From the NCBI RefSeq assembly GCF_040939455.1, contig NC_134110.1, forward strand, positions 193,501-257,500: 64,000 bases of DNA, in the 5' to 3' direction. Origin of the DNA: Microcebus murinus. Its lineage: Eukaryota; Chordata; Mammalia; Primates; Cheirogaleidae. A program made the position numbers and the translations under genes. The notes beneath the pieces are model-generated. The model did not search any database, was not told where the DNA came from, and saw nothing but the letters and a program-made list of their open reading frames with translations. Shown in pieces: positions 1 to 12,511 of this stretch (its first letter is position 1; each line of letters begins with the position of its first letter).

Positions 1-312
1 CTGTAATCCTGGCTCCCTGGGAGGCCAAGGCAGGAGGATCCTTTGAGCTCAGGAGTTCGAAACCAGCCTGAGCAAGAGCGAGACCCCATTTCTACTATAA
101 ATAGAAAGAAATTAATTGGCCAACTAATATGTATAGAAAAAATTAGCTGGCATGGTGGCGCATGCCTGTAGTCCCAGCTACTCGGGAGGCTGAGGCAGCA
201 GGATTGCTTAAGCCCAGGAGTTTGAGGTTGCTGTGAGCGAGGCTGACGCCACGGCACTCACTCTAGGCTGGGCAACAAAGCAAGACTCTGTCTCAAAAAA
301 AAAAAAAAAAAA
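1..312 (+). mobile_element. Lemur-type Alu, cut by the window edge
   Basis: Left arm from the 'ctgtaatcc' head, AT-rich linker at 107-130, right arm and an 18-nt A tail. Confidence 0.92.
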
Positions 313-829
313 GACATTCTAAGACAATGAAAGTTCCCAGAACGTTTACCTTCTGTGCACTCTTTTTTGGAAAGTGACTGGAGGTTGTACTCCACCAGAA
401 GACGGAACTCAGGAAAGAGAAAGACAGCAGAACTCGGAGCCAGGCGATGCAACACAGACTCAAGACGAAAGGAGGCCCCAGGAAATAGCAAAGGAAAATT
501 CCAGAATCACAGCTGTTTAGGAGGCCAAAAGAGCCACCAGTGCAGACAGAAACAGGAAGTTGGAGACCCAGGACGAAGGTTTCCAAAGAAAGGAACAAAC
601 ACCAAAGAAATAGAGATCGCCTGACTTATGCACAGGATCCTGCAGAGGCTGGACCGCAAACGCTCTGAATGACTGAATGACCGACTGCAGCGAGCCCAGT
701 GGAGATGCCATCCAGGGGCTCGGCTCGGTCCGCTGCCTCCTGGGCTGGACTCAGGCTCTGGACGTTCCCGGGGTGAGCACCACGTCAGGACGGAGTGAGC
801 AGGGGCTCTGGAGTCGCGTGTGGTTGGGG

Positions 830-1010
830 TCAAGCCCCAGCTCTGCTAGGGTATCCGGGTGCCCCTGGGCAGACTGCTCGGTCCTCCTGAGTCTTAAATC
901 CTTGGTCCTTGGTGGAAAAAAAGGGGAGCAGGGAAGGGTCAAAACAGCACCCCATGAAACTGCGAACATTAAATGTGATGATACATGTGAAATTGCTCTG
1001 TAAACCAGTG
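830..1010 (+). mobile_element. MIR fragment
   Basis: ccagctctgctagggtatcc and aacattaaatgtgatgatac follow the MIR consensus, diverged. Confidence 0.5.
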
Positions 1011-1129
1011 TTGGTCACAGGGGAAGTTCTTCAGCAGCCTCTGCTGCCCCAGCTCCCCACAACCTGCTGTTCTCGGGTGTGACACACACCTGCGGCTTCT
1101 GACCTGCTGCTACTGCCAGAACTAGGGTC

Positions 1130-1713
1130 AACCTCGCTCACGGCAACCTCAAACTCCTGGGCTCAAGCCATCCTCCTGCCTCAGCCTCCCGAGTAGCTGG
1201 GACTACAGGCATGCGCCACCACACCCGGCTAATTTTTTCCTATATATGTTTTTATTTATTTATTTTTGCGACAGAGTCTCTCTTTGTTGCTCTGTTGCCC
1301 AGGCTAGAGTGAGTGCTGTGGCGTCAGCCTAGCTCACAGCAACCTCCAATTCCTGGGCTCAAGCAATCCTCCTGCCTCAGCCTCCCGAGTAGCTGGGACT
1401 ACAGGCATGGCCACCATGCCCGGCTAACTTTTTCTATATATATTAGTTAGCCAGTTAATTTCTTTCTATTTATAGTAGAGACGGGGTCTTGCTCTTGCTC
1501 AGGCTGGTTTCGAACTCCTGAGCTCAAATGATCCGCCTGCCTTGGCCTCCCACGGTGCTAGGATGACAGGTGTGAGCCACGGTGCCCGGCCTATATATGT
1601 TTTTAGTTGGCCTATTAATTTCTTTCTATTTTTAGTAGAGATGGGGTCTCGCTCTTGCTCAGGCTGGTCTTGAACTCCTGACTTTGAGCGATCCTCCCGC
1701 CTCAGCCTCCCAC
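1130..1713 (-). mobile_element. Nested Alu pair
   Basis: An outer antisense Alu (1130-1242 and 1591-1713) is split in its middle by a complete antisense Alu (about 1243-1590), whose A tail is the tttttatttatttattttt run. Confidence 0.85.
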
Positions 1714-1744
1714 CCAGCCAACTGTGGCCCTTTGTGCCAACAGC

Positions 1745-1840
1745 AGGGCCTCACCTGGGAGCCCTCCCTCAGACCTCCTGAGTAGGAATCTGCATTTTAA
1801 CCAGATCCCCAGGTCACTGATGGACACACTAACATTAACC
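1745..1840 (+). mobile_element. MER5-like hAT-Charlie fragment
   Basis: The cagacctcctgagtaggaat and ctgcattttaaccagatccc segments resemble MER5-class repeats; diverged and short. Confidence 0.45.
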
Positions 1841-2020
1841 GGATAGGCCCCAATCATTCCTCTCCCCAACGGCTAAGTTGCAGGCTTCCCGGGAGCCCCT
1901 CGGCTCTGTTCCCGTAGCAGTTTGTACTGCCGCTCCTGTTGTTATAATTAAGAAACTTAATTAAGTAGATAAACCCAAATCTGGTTCCAAAGGGAGAGTC
2001 TTTTTTATAAAAATTAAGTT

Positions 2021-2128
2021 GAAGTCCGGGGGTGGTGGCTCATGCCTATAATCCCACCACTCTGGGAGGCCGAGGAGGGCGGATTGCTCAAGGTCGGGAG
2101 TTCGTTGGAAACCAGCCTGAGTGAGAGA

Positions 2129-2169
<41 letters not shown>

Positions 2170-2400
2170 CATCTCTACTAAAAATAGAAAGAAATTAATT
2201 GACCAACTAAAAATATATATACAAAAAATTAGCCAGGCGTGGTGGCGCTAGCCTGTAGTCCCAGCTACTTGGGAGGCTGAGGCAGGAGGATCGCTTGAGC
2301 CCAGGAGATTGAGGTTGCTGTGAGCGAGGCTGATGCCATGGCACTCACTCTAGCCTGGGCAACAAAGTGAGACTCTGTCTCAAAAAAAAAAAAAAAAAAA
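2021..2400 (+). mobile_element. Lemur Alu with internal (CA)n
   Basis: A complete Alu whose left arm, at the normal 'gagcgagacccc' position, is expanded into (CA)n at 2131-2168. A tail 2382-2400. Confidence 0.9.
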
Positions 2401-2659
2401 TTAAGTTGAGAATTTTGGAAAGACAGGATTAAGGTGGATTGCTAAGAATACTAATAACTGCCTGGAATTAGAGCTCAGTACAGGGGGATTCTGGGAAGGA
2501 AGGGTCTGATCCCAGGCCCTGTCTGTGCCGGCCCAAGTCAGCTGTGCGGCTTCCCTGGCACCCCTCCCCCAGCCCCGCAGCTACTCCTTGCCAAAGCTCT
2601 TTTCTTTCTTCCTTAATTAACATTGGAATGCTTTCTAGGAGACTGAGGCTTCATGTGAA

Positions 2660-3016
2660 TTTTTAAATTAATCTTTGAGCAACCCCATGAGAAAATCCAA
2701 AGCATAAAATGCTCCAAAAATCTGAAATTTTTTGAGTGCCAACATGACACAAGTAGAAAATTCCACACCTAACACCTTTGCCATGGTTGAGTGCACATAA
2801 ACTTTGTTTCATGCACAAAATTATTAAAAATAATGTGTAAAATTATCTTCTCGCTACTTGTATAAGGTGCACATAACACATACATGAATTTTATGTTTTA
2901 GACTTGGGTCCTATCCCCAAGATATCTCATTATGTATATGGAAATATTACAAAATCTGAACAGATCCAAAACATTTCTGGTCCCAGGCATCTTGCATAAG
3001 GGTTACTCAGCCTGTA
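2660..3016 (+). mobile_element. Medium-reiterated DNA transposon fragment
   Basis: Contains gctccaaaaatctgaaattt, cacataaactttgtttcatg and gggttactcagcctgta, a recognisable primate DNA-transposon sequence (Tigger-like class; subfamily not assigned). The same terminal motif ends the fragment at 50090-50302. Confidence 0.55.
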
Positions 3017-3021
3017 TCTCC

Positions 3022-3110
3022 AATATACGGGCAAGGAAGACATAGCTTAAGTCACTTGACAGTAACTGGCAGAGCCAGGATGTGAAGATAGATCTGTCCA
3101 CCTCCAGACA
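3022..3110 (-). mobile_element. MIR fragment
   Basis: gcttaagtcacttgacagta and ggcagagccaggatgtgaag are the MIR core read in antisense. Confidence 0.5.
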
Positions 3111-3315
3111 CTGCTCCCGGCCAAGAGTTTAGAGAAAATGCAGACAGACGGCACAGAAACATTTGAGAAGTGTACAACCTCACCAGAAATTAAAGGAAAG
3201 CAGATCCAAGTACTTCTCACCTATCAAGTTTGCAAAGATTTTTGTTCTTTTGCTACTGCATTTGATTTATATCAAAGTAATAAATGTTCATGGTTTAAAA
3301 GAGTCAGATTGAGCA

Positions 3316-3636
<321 letters not shown>

Positions 3637-3655
3637 AAAGAGTCAGATTGAGCAG

Positions 3656-3950
3656 TTGCAGTGGTTCCCTGTAGTCCCAGCACTCTGGGAGGCCGAGGTG
3701 GGAGGATCACTTGAGGCCAGGAGTTTGAGACCAGCCTGGGCAACATATCAAGATCCCGACTCTAAAAATATGAAAGAAAAAAAAAAATTAGTCAGGCGTG
3801 ATGGTGCACACCTGTAGTCCCAGCTAATTAGGAGGCTGAGGCGGGAAGATCACTTAAGCCCAGGAGTTTGGGGTTACAGGGACCTGTGGTCACACTGCTG
3901 AACTGCAGCCTGGGTGACACAGCAAGATTCCATCTCTAAAAAAAAAGAAA
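3656..3950 (+). mobile_element. Old AluJ-like element
   Basis: Dimeric Alu with the ancestral cagcctgggtgacacagcaa end and no lemur linker. Confidence 0.85.
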
Positions 3951-4026
3951 CAGAGTCAAACTGTACTACAGACACATAAGCTGAAAAACAGGCCACTCTG
4001 CCCTAGCCTGACAAACATAGGCACGT

Positions 4027-4056
4027 GCACACACACACTCACACACACACACACAC
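4027..4056 (+). repeat. (CA)n microsatellite
   Basis: Imperfect CA run of about 30 bp. Confidence 0.95.
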
Positions 4057-4423
4057 TCTGCGGGTGGAGGGAATGCAATTCAAACAAGGCCCCCAGCCAG
4101 GCCTGTTTCCCTGCTGAGACCTTGCACTACTTTCCGGCCTCCCCACTTCCTCTGGGCTCTCCGGGCCTCCTGGAATGTTGCCCTGGCGTTTCTGGGATCC
4201 TCCCAGCAGAGCTGAGCAGGGGCTGAGTGGCCCACAGTGGGGCTGGGGGTGGGGAACCCGCAGGAAGAAGCCCAACTGGCCCTGCCCCTTGACACAGTCA
4301 CCTGGACCCCTCAGGGAAGAGACCGTCCCCAGGGGAAAAAAGCAAGACTGGCCGCGTCATTCTTACAAATCTATCTGTGGGATGCGTCATATTTTCACTG
4401 GAATAACAACAGTAAAGAGATTT

Positions 4424-4759
<336 letters not shown>

Positions 4760-4794
4760 AGTAAAGAGATTTTTTAAAAAGAAAAGTAAAATTT

Positions 4795-4850
4795 GGCCGG
4801 GCGCGGTGGCTCACGCCTGTCATCCCAGCACTCTGGGAGGCCGAGGCTGG
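4795..4850 (+). mobile_element. Alu head fragment abutting the GC-rich island
   Basis: Only the first 56 bp (ggccgggcgcggtggctcac onward) remain. The Alu stops abruptly at the start of CpG-rich unique sequence. Confidence 0.85.
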
Positions 4851-6012
4851 GCTTCGCGTCTCACCTCGCAGGCGGAGTCCCCACCTCCACGCGGAGTCCC
4901 GGGCGAGGAAGCGACCCGTGGAAGCGCGGCCCGGGGCCCTGGGACGCGGCCACGGCGCAACTAGCCAAGCGCCGGCCCGCGGGGCGGTCTGGCTCCGAAG
5001 GCGCTGCCTGAGGCGCCGCCGAACTCGTTCCCTCCTGGTGGCCGCTGGCCCCGAGCGCACCGGGGGACCCCCGTTCCCTCCCCGGGACCCGAGCGCACCG
5101 GGGAACCCCGTTCCCTCCCCGGGACCCGAGCGCACCGGGGAACCCCCGTTCCCTCCCGGGGACCCGAGCGCACCGGGGAACCCCGTTCCCTCCCCGGGAC
5201 CCGAGCGCACCGGGGGACCCCCGTTCCCTCCCGGGGACCCGAGCGCACCGGGGAACCCCGTTCCCTCCCCGGGACCCGAGCGCACCGGGGGACCCCCGTT
5301 CCCTCCCCGGGACCCGAGCGCACCGGGGAACCCCCGTTCCCTCCCGGGGACCCGAGCGCACCGGGGAACCCCGTTCCCTCCCGGGGACCCGAGCGCACCC
5401 GGTGACCCCTGTTCTCTCCCGGGGACCCGAGCGCACCTCTGCGCCCCACCCGCGGCGACGGAGGGCGCGGGCTCTGCCGGCTGGAAGACGCGTCGTCGGC
5501 GCTGCGCCCTGGTAGCCCCGCGGGTGACGGATCCCAGCGCCCTAGCCCGGCCTGGGGTCCCAGCTGCCTGGACGAGCTGGAGCGGGTGGCGGGCGCGGAT
5601 GGCAGGCGCCTACTGTGCGCTCCGTCGGTCTGGGGGGCGGCGTGCTGGTGCCAGTCCTGGTGCGGCCGGGCAGCAGCCGCGGGCCTGGAGTTGGTGCCGA
5701 ACAGACGCTGCCCGCGCGCGCGGTGGGCGCGGGGCGCGACTTGGGCCGGCCCTTCGGGGACGCTCCGGGTGCTCAACGCCTGCGCCCGGCTTCTCCCTCA
5801 GCGCCCAGCACTGGTGCCTGCCGCGCTCCCCGACGACGGTGGTCCCAGCTCGCTGACGCTCTACCGCCTGCAAAAGATCGCCCGGGCCTTCGTGCTGCCG
5901 CCCGCCACGCCGGGCACCTGCTCCCTGTCGTGCTGGGCTTCCTGCGTCCGCGGCGTGCAGGCCGTCGGGGTCGACTGACAGTCACCGGGTGTCGCGCGCG
6001 CCTGCGTGCTGC
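4851..6012 (+). other. Orphan CpG-rich island with minisatellite
   Basis: Dense CpG DNA between the Alu fragment and an antisense L1. It contains the 37/38-bp array (5053-5438), then about 570 bp of unique CpG-rich sequence with overlapping open frames on both strands (for example 5586-5978 plus), none with a recognisable domain. Could be a non-coding promoter or a GC-rich remnant; function unknown. Confidence 0.6.
5053..5438 (+). repeat. 37/38-bp GC-rich minisatellite
   Basis: Ten full units plus a partial one. Unit starts (gagcgcaccg) fall at 5053, 5091, 5128, 5166, 5203, 5241, 5278, 5316, 5354, 5391 and 5429, so spacing mostly alternates 38/37 bp and gives a 75-bp dimer. Units contain gttccctcccc and gggacc. 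The open frames across it encode PFPPGDPSAPGNP-like repeats in several frames and look non-coding. Confidence 0.93.
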
Positions 6013-6015
6013 TGC

Positions 6016-6702
6016 CTTTTTTTTTTTTTTAATTTCAGCATATTATGGGGGTACAAATTTTAAGGTTATGCATATTGCCCTTGCCCCCACCCTCGAGTCT
6101 GAGCTTCAAGTGTGTCCACCCCCCAGACGGTGCTCATCACACTTATTATGTATGTATAAACCCGGCCCCTCCTCCCCCCTCCCACCTGCCCGACACCTGA
6201 TAAATGTTACTCCTATGTGTCCGCTTAGGTGCTGATCAGTTAATACCAATTTGCTGGTGAGTACATGTGGTGCTTGTTTTTCCATTCTTGGGACACTTCA
6301 CTTAGTAGAATGGGTTCCAGCTCTAGCCAGGAAAATACAAGAGGTGCTAGATCACCGTTGTTTCTTATAGCTGAATAGTACTCCATGGTATAGATATGCC
6401 ATATTTTATTAATCCACTCTTGTTATTGATGGGCACTTGGGTTGTTTCCAAATCTTTGCAATTATGAATTGTGCTGCTATAAACATTCGAGTGCAGGTGT
6501 CCTTTTTGTAGAGTGTCACTGGATCATTTGGGTAGATGCCCAGTAGTGGGACTGCTGGATCAAATGGTAGATCCACCTGTATCACTTTAAGGTATCTCCA
6601 TGTTGCTTTCTACAGAGGTTGAACTAGTTTGCAGTCCCACCAGCAGTGCAGGAGTGTTCCTATCTCTCTGCATCCACGCCAACACGTCTTTGCACTCTGT
6701 CT
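6016..6702 (-). mobile_element. L1 3' end, antisense
   Basis: The T run at 6016-6030 is the tail. Downstream, gaatagtactccatggtat and caaatggtagatccacctgt correspond to the end of L1 ORF2 read on the minus strand. It is 5'-truncated, with a short ctgctgcc duplication at both edges, and inserted in the GC-rich locus. Confidence 0.85.
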
Positions 6703-6915
6703 GCTGCCCAAGCAGGCGCTGGAGCTCTGGGGGTGCGGAGGGACCCGGACATCCCGCTCTGGGGATGGACCTGACTGGCCAGCTCAGGCCCCTCTTCCTG
6801 ACTCTGTCTCACGTTCGGCAGCTGCCTCAGCCGCTGCCTCGCTGCTTTCTGCGCCCGATTTCCCGGGGACGGGTAGCAGTCGGCCAGCTGGTGGGAATCA
6901 CTTAAGACGGAGAGA

Positions 6916-7138
6916 CCGGAGACCGTGTGCATGATACAGCAGCAGTCCCCAACCTTTTTTGGCACCAGGGACCAGTTTCATGGAAGATCATTTTTCCATG
7001 GACCGGGATGAGAGAGGGTGGGGAAGGTGTGGGGGCAGGAGGCAGAGCTCAGGTGGCCATGCAGGGCCGTTTTCCCAACAGGCCATGGGATGGAAACCGA
7101 GCCACGGCCCGGGGCTTGGGGACTGAAGTGATAACAGG
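6916..7138 (+). mobile_element. hAT-type DNA transposon fragment, copy 1
   Basis: Starts with CAGCAGTCCCCAACC at 6940 and continues with ggcaccagggaccagtttc, a sequence typical of hAT-family repeats. It shares more than 200 bp with 7920-8130, including 24 bp upstream of the usual element start. Confidence 0.7.
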
Positions 7139-7919
7139 GCCACTAATTTTCCGAGCAACCCGGGGTGGGTGAGTCCCCTCCTCCCTGGGCTCCGTTTCCC
7201 CGTTGGTACAAGGAGGGATGGGGATTAGATGACCCCTGGGGACCCTGCCGGGCCTAGCACTTTGGTCCTCCCGGCACAGCCTCTGCAAACGGGTGTGAGC
7301 TTCATGCATTATTGCCCTTTGTGGGATTTAGTTCTGGCTCCCACTCTGTTCGACTTTTATCTTCACAAGGGAGCGGGAAGGGAGAGGGCTGGGCCGTCGT
7401 TGGGAGCCTAGAGTGGAGGAACATCCAGCTTGGAGACAGCCCTGGATGGCTGGGGATTTCTGAGCTTTCACCTCCAAGACCCGCCTGCTACGTGTCCTCC
7501 CCAGACCCCCGCACGTGGCTAGCCCGGGCAGCACTGCTTCGGTGGGTGCTGACGCTGAGGGTGCCGGAAGCTGCATGGACAGGGGCTGCAGGCAGCAGCC
7601 AGAGGACCTGGAGAAGTGCAGCTGGCAGGGGGCAGAGGAGTTACAACCTCCCCGTGCCCAGGCTGGGTGGAGCAGCAGCGACCGGGGTGGCCACAGAGGG
7701 CAGACCCGGGACCGTGCGTGAGAAGTCACGGGGAGCAGATTGCAATCCCTGCCTTCCCATTTTTGAGCACCTGAGCCTCATGGGGAAGTGAGCTCCCTGT
7801 CTTCGGAGGTATGCCAGCAGAGACTAGCTGGTCAGTTGACAAAGGATGTTGGAGACAGGATTGGCGCATCGGACGGGAGTGTGGAGTGACTAGAGATGAT
7901 TTCAACAATCCCTTTTAGC
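7139..7919. other. Unique sequence, no gene recognised
   Basis: GC-moderate DNA between the two hAT copies; open frames lack domain or splice support. Confidence 0.6.
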
Positions 7920-8130
7920 CCGGAGACCCTGTGCATGATACAGCAGCGGTCCCCAACCTTTTTGGCACCAGGGACCGGTTTCATGGAAGATAATTTTTCC
8001 ATGGACCCAGGTGAGGGGGGTGGGAGAGGGTGGGGGAAGGTGAGGGTGGTGATGCAGGGCCCTGTTTTCCCAACAGGCCATTGGATGGATACAGGGCCAC
8101 GGCCTGGGATTGGGGACGGAAGTGACACAG
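7920..8130 (+). mobile_element. hAT-type DNA transposon fragment, copy 2
   Basis: CAGCGGTCCCCAACC and ggcaccagggaccggtttc, followed by the same order as 6916-7138. Offset from copy 1 is 1004 bp at the left edge. Confidence 0.7.
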
Positions 8131-8356
8131 GGCAAGTTTTGCATGATGCGAGCCTTAGCAGTCGGCATCCTCTCCCCCTGCTCTCCAGATGCACCCCGGG
8201 GTGACTCTAAGGAAACTCCTGAGTCTCAAATTGATGCAAGCTCCCATAAAACATTCTCAACACATGCCACGTAACCAGACTGGCAGGCCAGAGGTCAGGA
8301 CTCATATTTGCATCCTTGCAAAGACCTGCTCGTACATTTCATGCCTGATGATGCTT

Positions 8357-8868
8357 TTTTTTCTTTTCTTTTTTTCTTTTTTTTTTTTTTTGAGACAGAG
8401 TATCACTCTGTCACCTGGGCTAGAGTGCCGTGGCGTCAGCCTAGCTCACAGCTACCTCAGACTCCTGGGCTCAAGCGATCCTCCTGCCTCAGCCTCCCGA
8501 GTAGCTGGGACTACAGGCATGCGCCACCATGCCCGGCTAATTTTATATATATATACATTAATTGGCCAATTAATTTCTTTCTATTTATAGTAGAGACGGG
8601 GTCTTGCTCTTGCTCAGGCTGGTTTAGAACTCCTGACCTTGAGCAATCCTCCCGCCTCGGCCTCCCAAAGTGCTAGGATTACAGGCGTGAGCCACCACCT
8701 CGCCCAGCCTCTATATATTTTTGATTGGCCAATTAATTTGTTTGTATTTTTAGTAGGGACGGGGTCTCGCTCTTGCTCAGGCTGGTTTCGAACTTGTGAC
8801 CTTGAGTGATTGTCCCACCTGAGCCTCCCAGAGTGCTAGGATTACAGGTGTGAGCCACCGCGCCCGGC
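8357..8868 (-). mobile_element. Lemur Alu plus an extra left-arm copy
   Basis: Complete antisense Alu (8357-8708) followed directly by a second antisense left arm starting with its own linker (8709-8868), giving a three-arm structure. Confidence 0.85.
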
Positions 8869-9453
8869 CTCATGCCTGACACTTCTAAAGGAGAAAGACT
8901 TGATGCTTGAATGTAGAAGGAGAAACCATTCCCCAACGAGGAGCAGGGGCTTGTGCAGGGCCTTGCACCAGCCCAGATGTCTGCGGATTTGTCATCCCAG
9001 GGCAGCCCACAGTGAGCCCACAGTGAGAGCCTGGTGAATGAAGTAAGAGTCCCTGGGCCAGCTGGTGTGGGTGATACTATTACATTGCTCCTTCAAGCTA
9101 TACCAAGATGGAAGCATCTTAGCTCCTCGCAGTGCTCGTCCACTTAAAAGGAAAATAATTTGTTTTGGAAGGAGAGAAACAGAGTGGCTCACAGATAATT
9201 CCAAACCTTGATTATTTTTCTTGATGTTCTTTTAAAAGTGGGTCATTTGTAACTCATTTCTCACTCATGTGCAGAGGAATGTGTTTTATGGGAGCAGCAA
9301 AAAGCAGAAAGGGCGTTTTCTGGAGTTTTCCTGTCTTCCCACAGCCCATCCCTAATGTTAGGACCGGCCCTGAGAACTACAGGGTGGGACAGGAGATGCC
9401 CGCCCCAGAGAACGAAAGGTCCCTCAGCAAGTCTGAATCAGAAAGAAGAGCTT

Positions 9454-9772
9454 GGCCGGGCGCGGTGGCTCACGCCTGTCATCCCAGCACTCTGGGAGGT
9501 ACCGAGGCAGGAGGATCACTCAAGGTCAGGAGTTCAAAACCAGCCTGAGCAAGGGCGAGACCCCAGTCTGTACTGAAAATAGAAATTAATTGGCCAACTA
9601 AAATATATATAGAAAAAATTAATCGGGCGTGGTGGCGCATGCCTGTAGTCCCAGCTACTCGGGAGGCTGAGGCAGGAGGATCGCTTGAGCCCAGGAGTTT
9701 GAGGTTGCCGTGAGCTAGGCTGACGCCACGGCACTCACTCTAGCCTGGGCAACACAGTGAGACTCTTCTAAA
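9454..9772 (+). mobile_element. Lemur Alu
   Basis: Complete with linker and right arm, but almost no A tail. Confidence 0.9.
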
Positions 9773-9849
9773 ACGATTCTGTTTACAGAATATTGCAGAA
9801 GGCTACACCAGCAACTCCGTAAACAGCAGCGAGGAAAAGACATCCAACC

Positions 9850-10310
<461 letters not shown>

Positions 10311-10802
10311 TCCAGATTGGTAGTTCAGTTTTAGCAGCTCTGTGTTCTGTACTAATTCCTCTTTGTGTGCAGATTGTTTTTCAGGTCATTTCTCGCCACA
10401 AAGCTAAGATCTTATTAGAGATCGCTGCCACTTAACTGGCAGGTCTGGTGGGTTGTGTCTTTTACCGGGGTCAGGGTGAACTTTGAAGGGCCTTGTTAGG
10501 AAAGCATCGAGCGGGTGGCTCGCCCACAGGGGACCGTGGATCTCAGGAAGGGGCAGGTCAAATAAACACGCACAGCGCCAGTCCCGGACGGTGTGCCCAG
10601 CTCTGTCCTGCGGTGCAGAAATGGGGCCCCACTGTGCCCAGAAGGACAGCCAGGTGGGGCCCCACCTCTGCACTGCAGGTGGGTCAGGTCATGATGGGGA
10701 AGGCCTGGTGTGTGTCTGGATAGAGTGACCTGGAAGGGTGAGAGGTCAGCGAGTGCAGAGTGGAGGGACAGGAAGGAAACCTGTGCACAGAAGTGCAGAG
10801 TA

Positions 10803-11147
10803 GGCCGGGCGTGGTGGCTCACGCCTGTAATCCCAGCACTCTGGGAGGCCGAGGTGGGAGGAATGCTCGAGGTCAGGAGTTTGGAGTCTGAAACCAGCCT
10901 GAGCAAGAGGGAGACCCTGTCTCTACTGAAAGAAAAGAAAAGAAATTAATTGGCCAACTAAAAATATATAGAAAAAATTATCCGGGCATGGTGGCGCATG
11001 CCTGTGGTCCCTGTAGTCCCACTTGGGAGGCTGAGGCAGGAGGATCGCCTGAGCCCAGGAGTTTGAGGTTGCTGTGAGCGAGGCTGACGCCACGGCACTC
11101 TAGCCAGGGCAACAGAGTGAGACTCTGTCTCAAAAAAAAAAAAAAAA
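10803..11147 (+). mobile_element. Lemur Alu
   Basis: Flanked by agaagtgcagagt (10788-10800 and after the tail). The right arm has a small 'cctgtggtcc' duplication. Confidence 0.92.
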
Positions 11148-11619
11148 GAAAGAAAGAAGTGCAGAGTGAATGGGACTGAGGGGATTCCTGGCGCCTGGGA
11201 CTTTCAGTGCTGAAGCTGAGACTGTCCCAGGCAAAGCTGGGGGGTGGTCACCCTGCCCCTGGGGGTCCCGGTCTCCCTCGCTTCCCTGGCTATGAAGCCT
11301 TCTAGGTAAGTTCTAGAAGAAAATGAAAAGTCGGAGGTGTGCAGGGGGCCTCTAGCAGCGGGGGCCCTAATGCTACCCGCCCCCGCTGTGCCGGAACATT
11401 CCCGGGGTCTCCAGCTCCACCAGGCTTTACTGTGTTTGCACAACAGACGCCATTTGAAAAATCTCTCTTGGGGCTGTTTAACTTTGATCTCTGTAAACAT
11501 TTCTTTTGATAAATGCCAGGATCTCCGTGGCATGTACTCTGGGAGATTCTGCTCGGCAGCGTGCCGGCCTGTCTCTCTGTCGTTTCACAGTTTGGAGAGA
11601 TCCGGCCAACGCCGGCCCC

Positions 11620-11735
11620 AACCGTCCGAGTGACCTTGGGCAAGTTCCCGCGTCCCTCTGAGTCTCAGTTTCCCCTTGTGTGAAATGAGGAACGCTCCTA
11701 TTAAACATCCGCCTTGGCCAGTCGCTGTGAGAAGT
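11620..11735 (+). mobile_element. MIR fragment
   Basis: tgaccttgggcaagttcccg and gagtctcagtttccccttgt are the MIR core in sense. Confidence 0.7.
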
Positions 11736-11963
11736 AGAAAAGAAATAACTGGGAATTGCTGGCCCACAGGAAGCACAGGATAAGAGGTGGCTGCTGTCAT
11801 CCCGGTCCCGGTGGCTCTGGGTCCAGTCTGTCCCCCTCCGGGGTGTGAAGGGTTTAGCCAGAGATAAAGGGAGGCGCTGGGATTCTGCCTGGATGGAAAT
11901 TTAACATTTCTTCTCCTGGCCCCTGCGGGTCCAGAACTCAACTCTGCTGCTAAATATTTATTT

Positions 11964-12511
11964 ATTTATTGTTATTTTTTATTTTTTTGAGACAGAGTCT
12001 CACTCTGTTGCCCGGGCTAGAGCGAGTGCCTTGGCTCACAGCAACCTCAGACTCCTGAGCTCAAGCGATCCTCCTGCCTCAGCCTCCCCAGTAGCTGGGA
12101 CTACAGGCATGCGCCACCACGCCCGGCTCATTTTTTCTATATATTTTTATTTATTTACTTTTATTTTTTTATTTTTTTATTTTATTTATTTATTTATTTA
12201 TTGAGACAGAGTCTCGTTTAATTGCCCAGGCTAGAGTGAGTGCCCTGGCGTCAGCCTAGCTCACAGCAACCTCAGACTCCTGGGCTCAAGTGATCCTCCT
12301 GCCTCAGCCTCCCCAGTAGCTGGGACTACAGGCATGCGCCACCATGCCCGGCTAGTCTTTTCTATATATATCAGATGGCCAATTAATTTCTTTCTATTTT
12401 TATAGTAGAGACGGGGTCTCGCTCTTGCTCAGGCTGGTTTCGAACTCCTGACCTCGAGTGATCCTCCCGCCTCGGCCTCCCAGAGTGCTGGGACTACAGG
12501 TGTGAGCCACC
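11964..12511 (-). mobile_element. Antisense Alu half plus complete Alu
   Basis: A right arm (11964-12150) joined to a full Alu (12150-12511). The whole block is flanked by ctaaatatttatt (11951-11963, 12512-12524), so it may have inserted as one three-arm unit. Confidence 0.8.

Noticed and set aside
5586..5978. 130-codon open frame in the orphan CpG island, possible gene or processed pseudogene
   Set aside because: It starts at GTG, has no recognisable domain, overlaps equally long frames on both strands, and is explained by high GC.
8189..8676. Frames of 122-133 codons with [20 protein letters not shown] or SRLGLPKC text (also 4583-4777, 9942-10187, 26270-26596 and others)
   Set aside because: Classic antisense or sense Alu translations, not genes.
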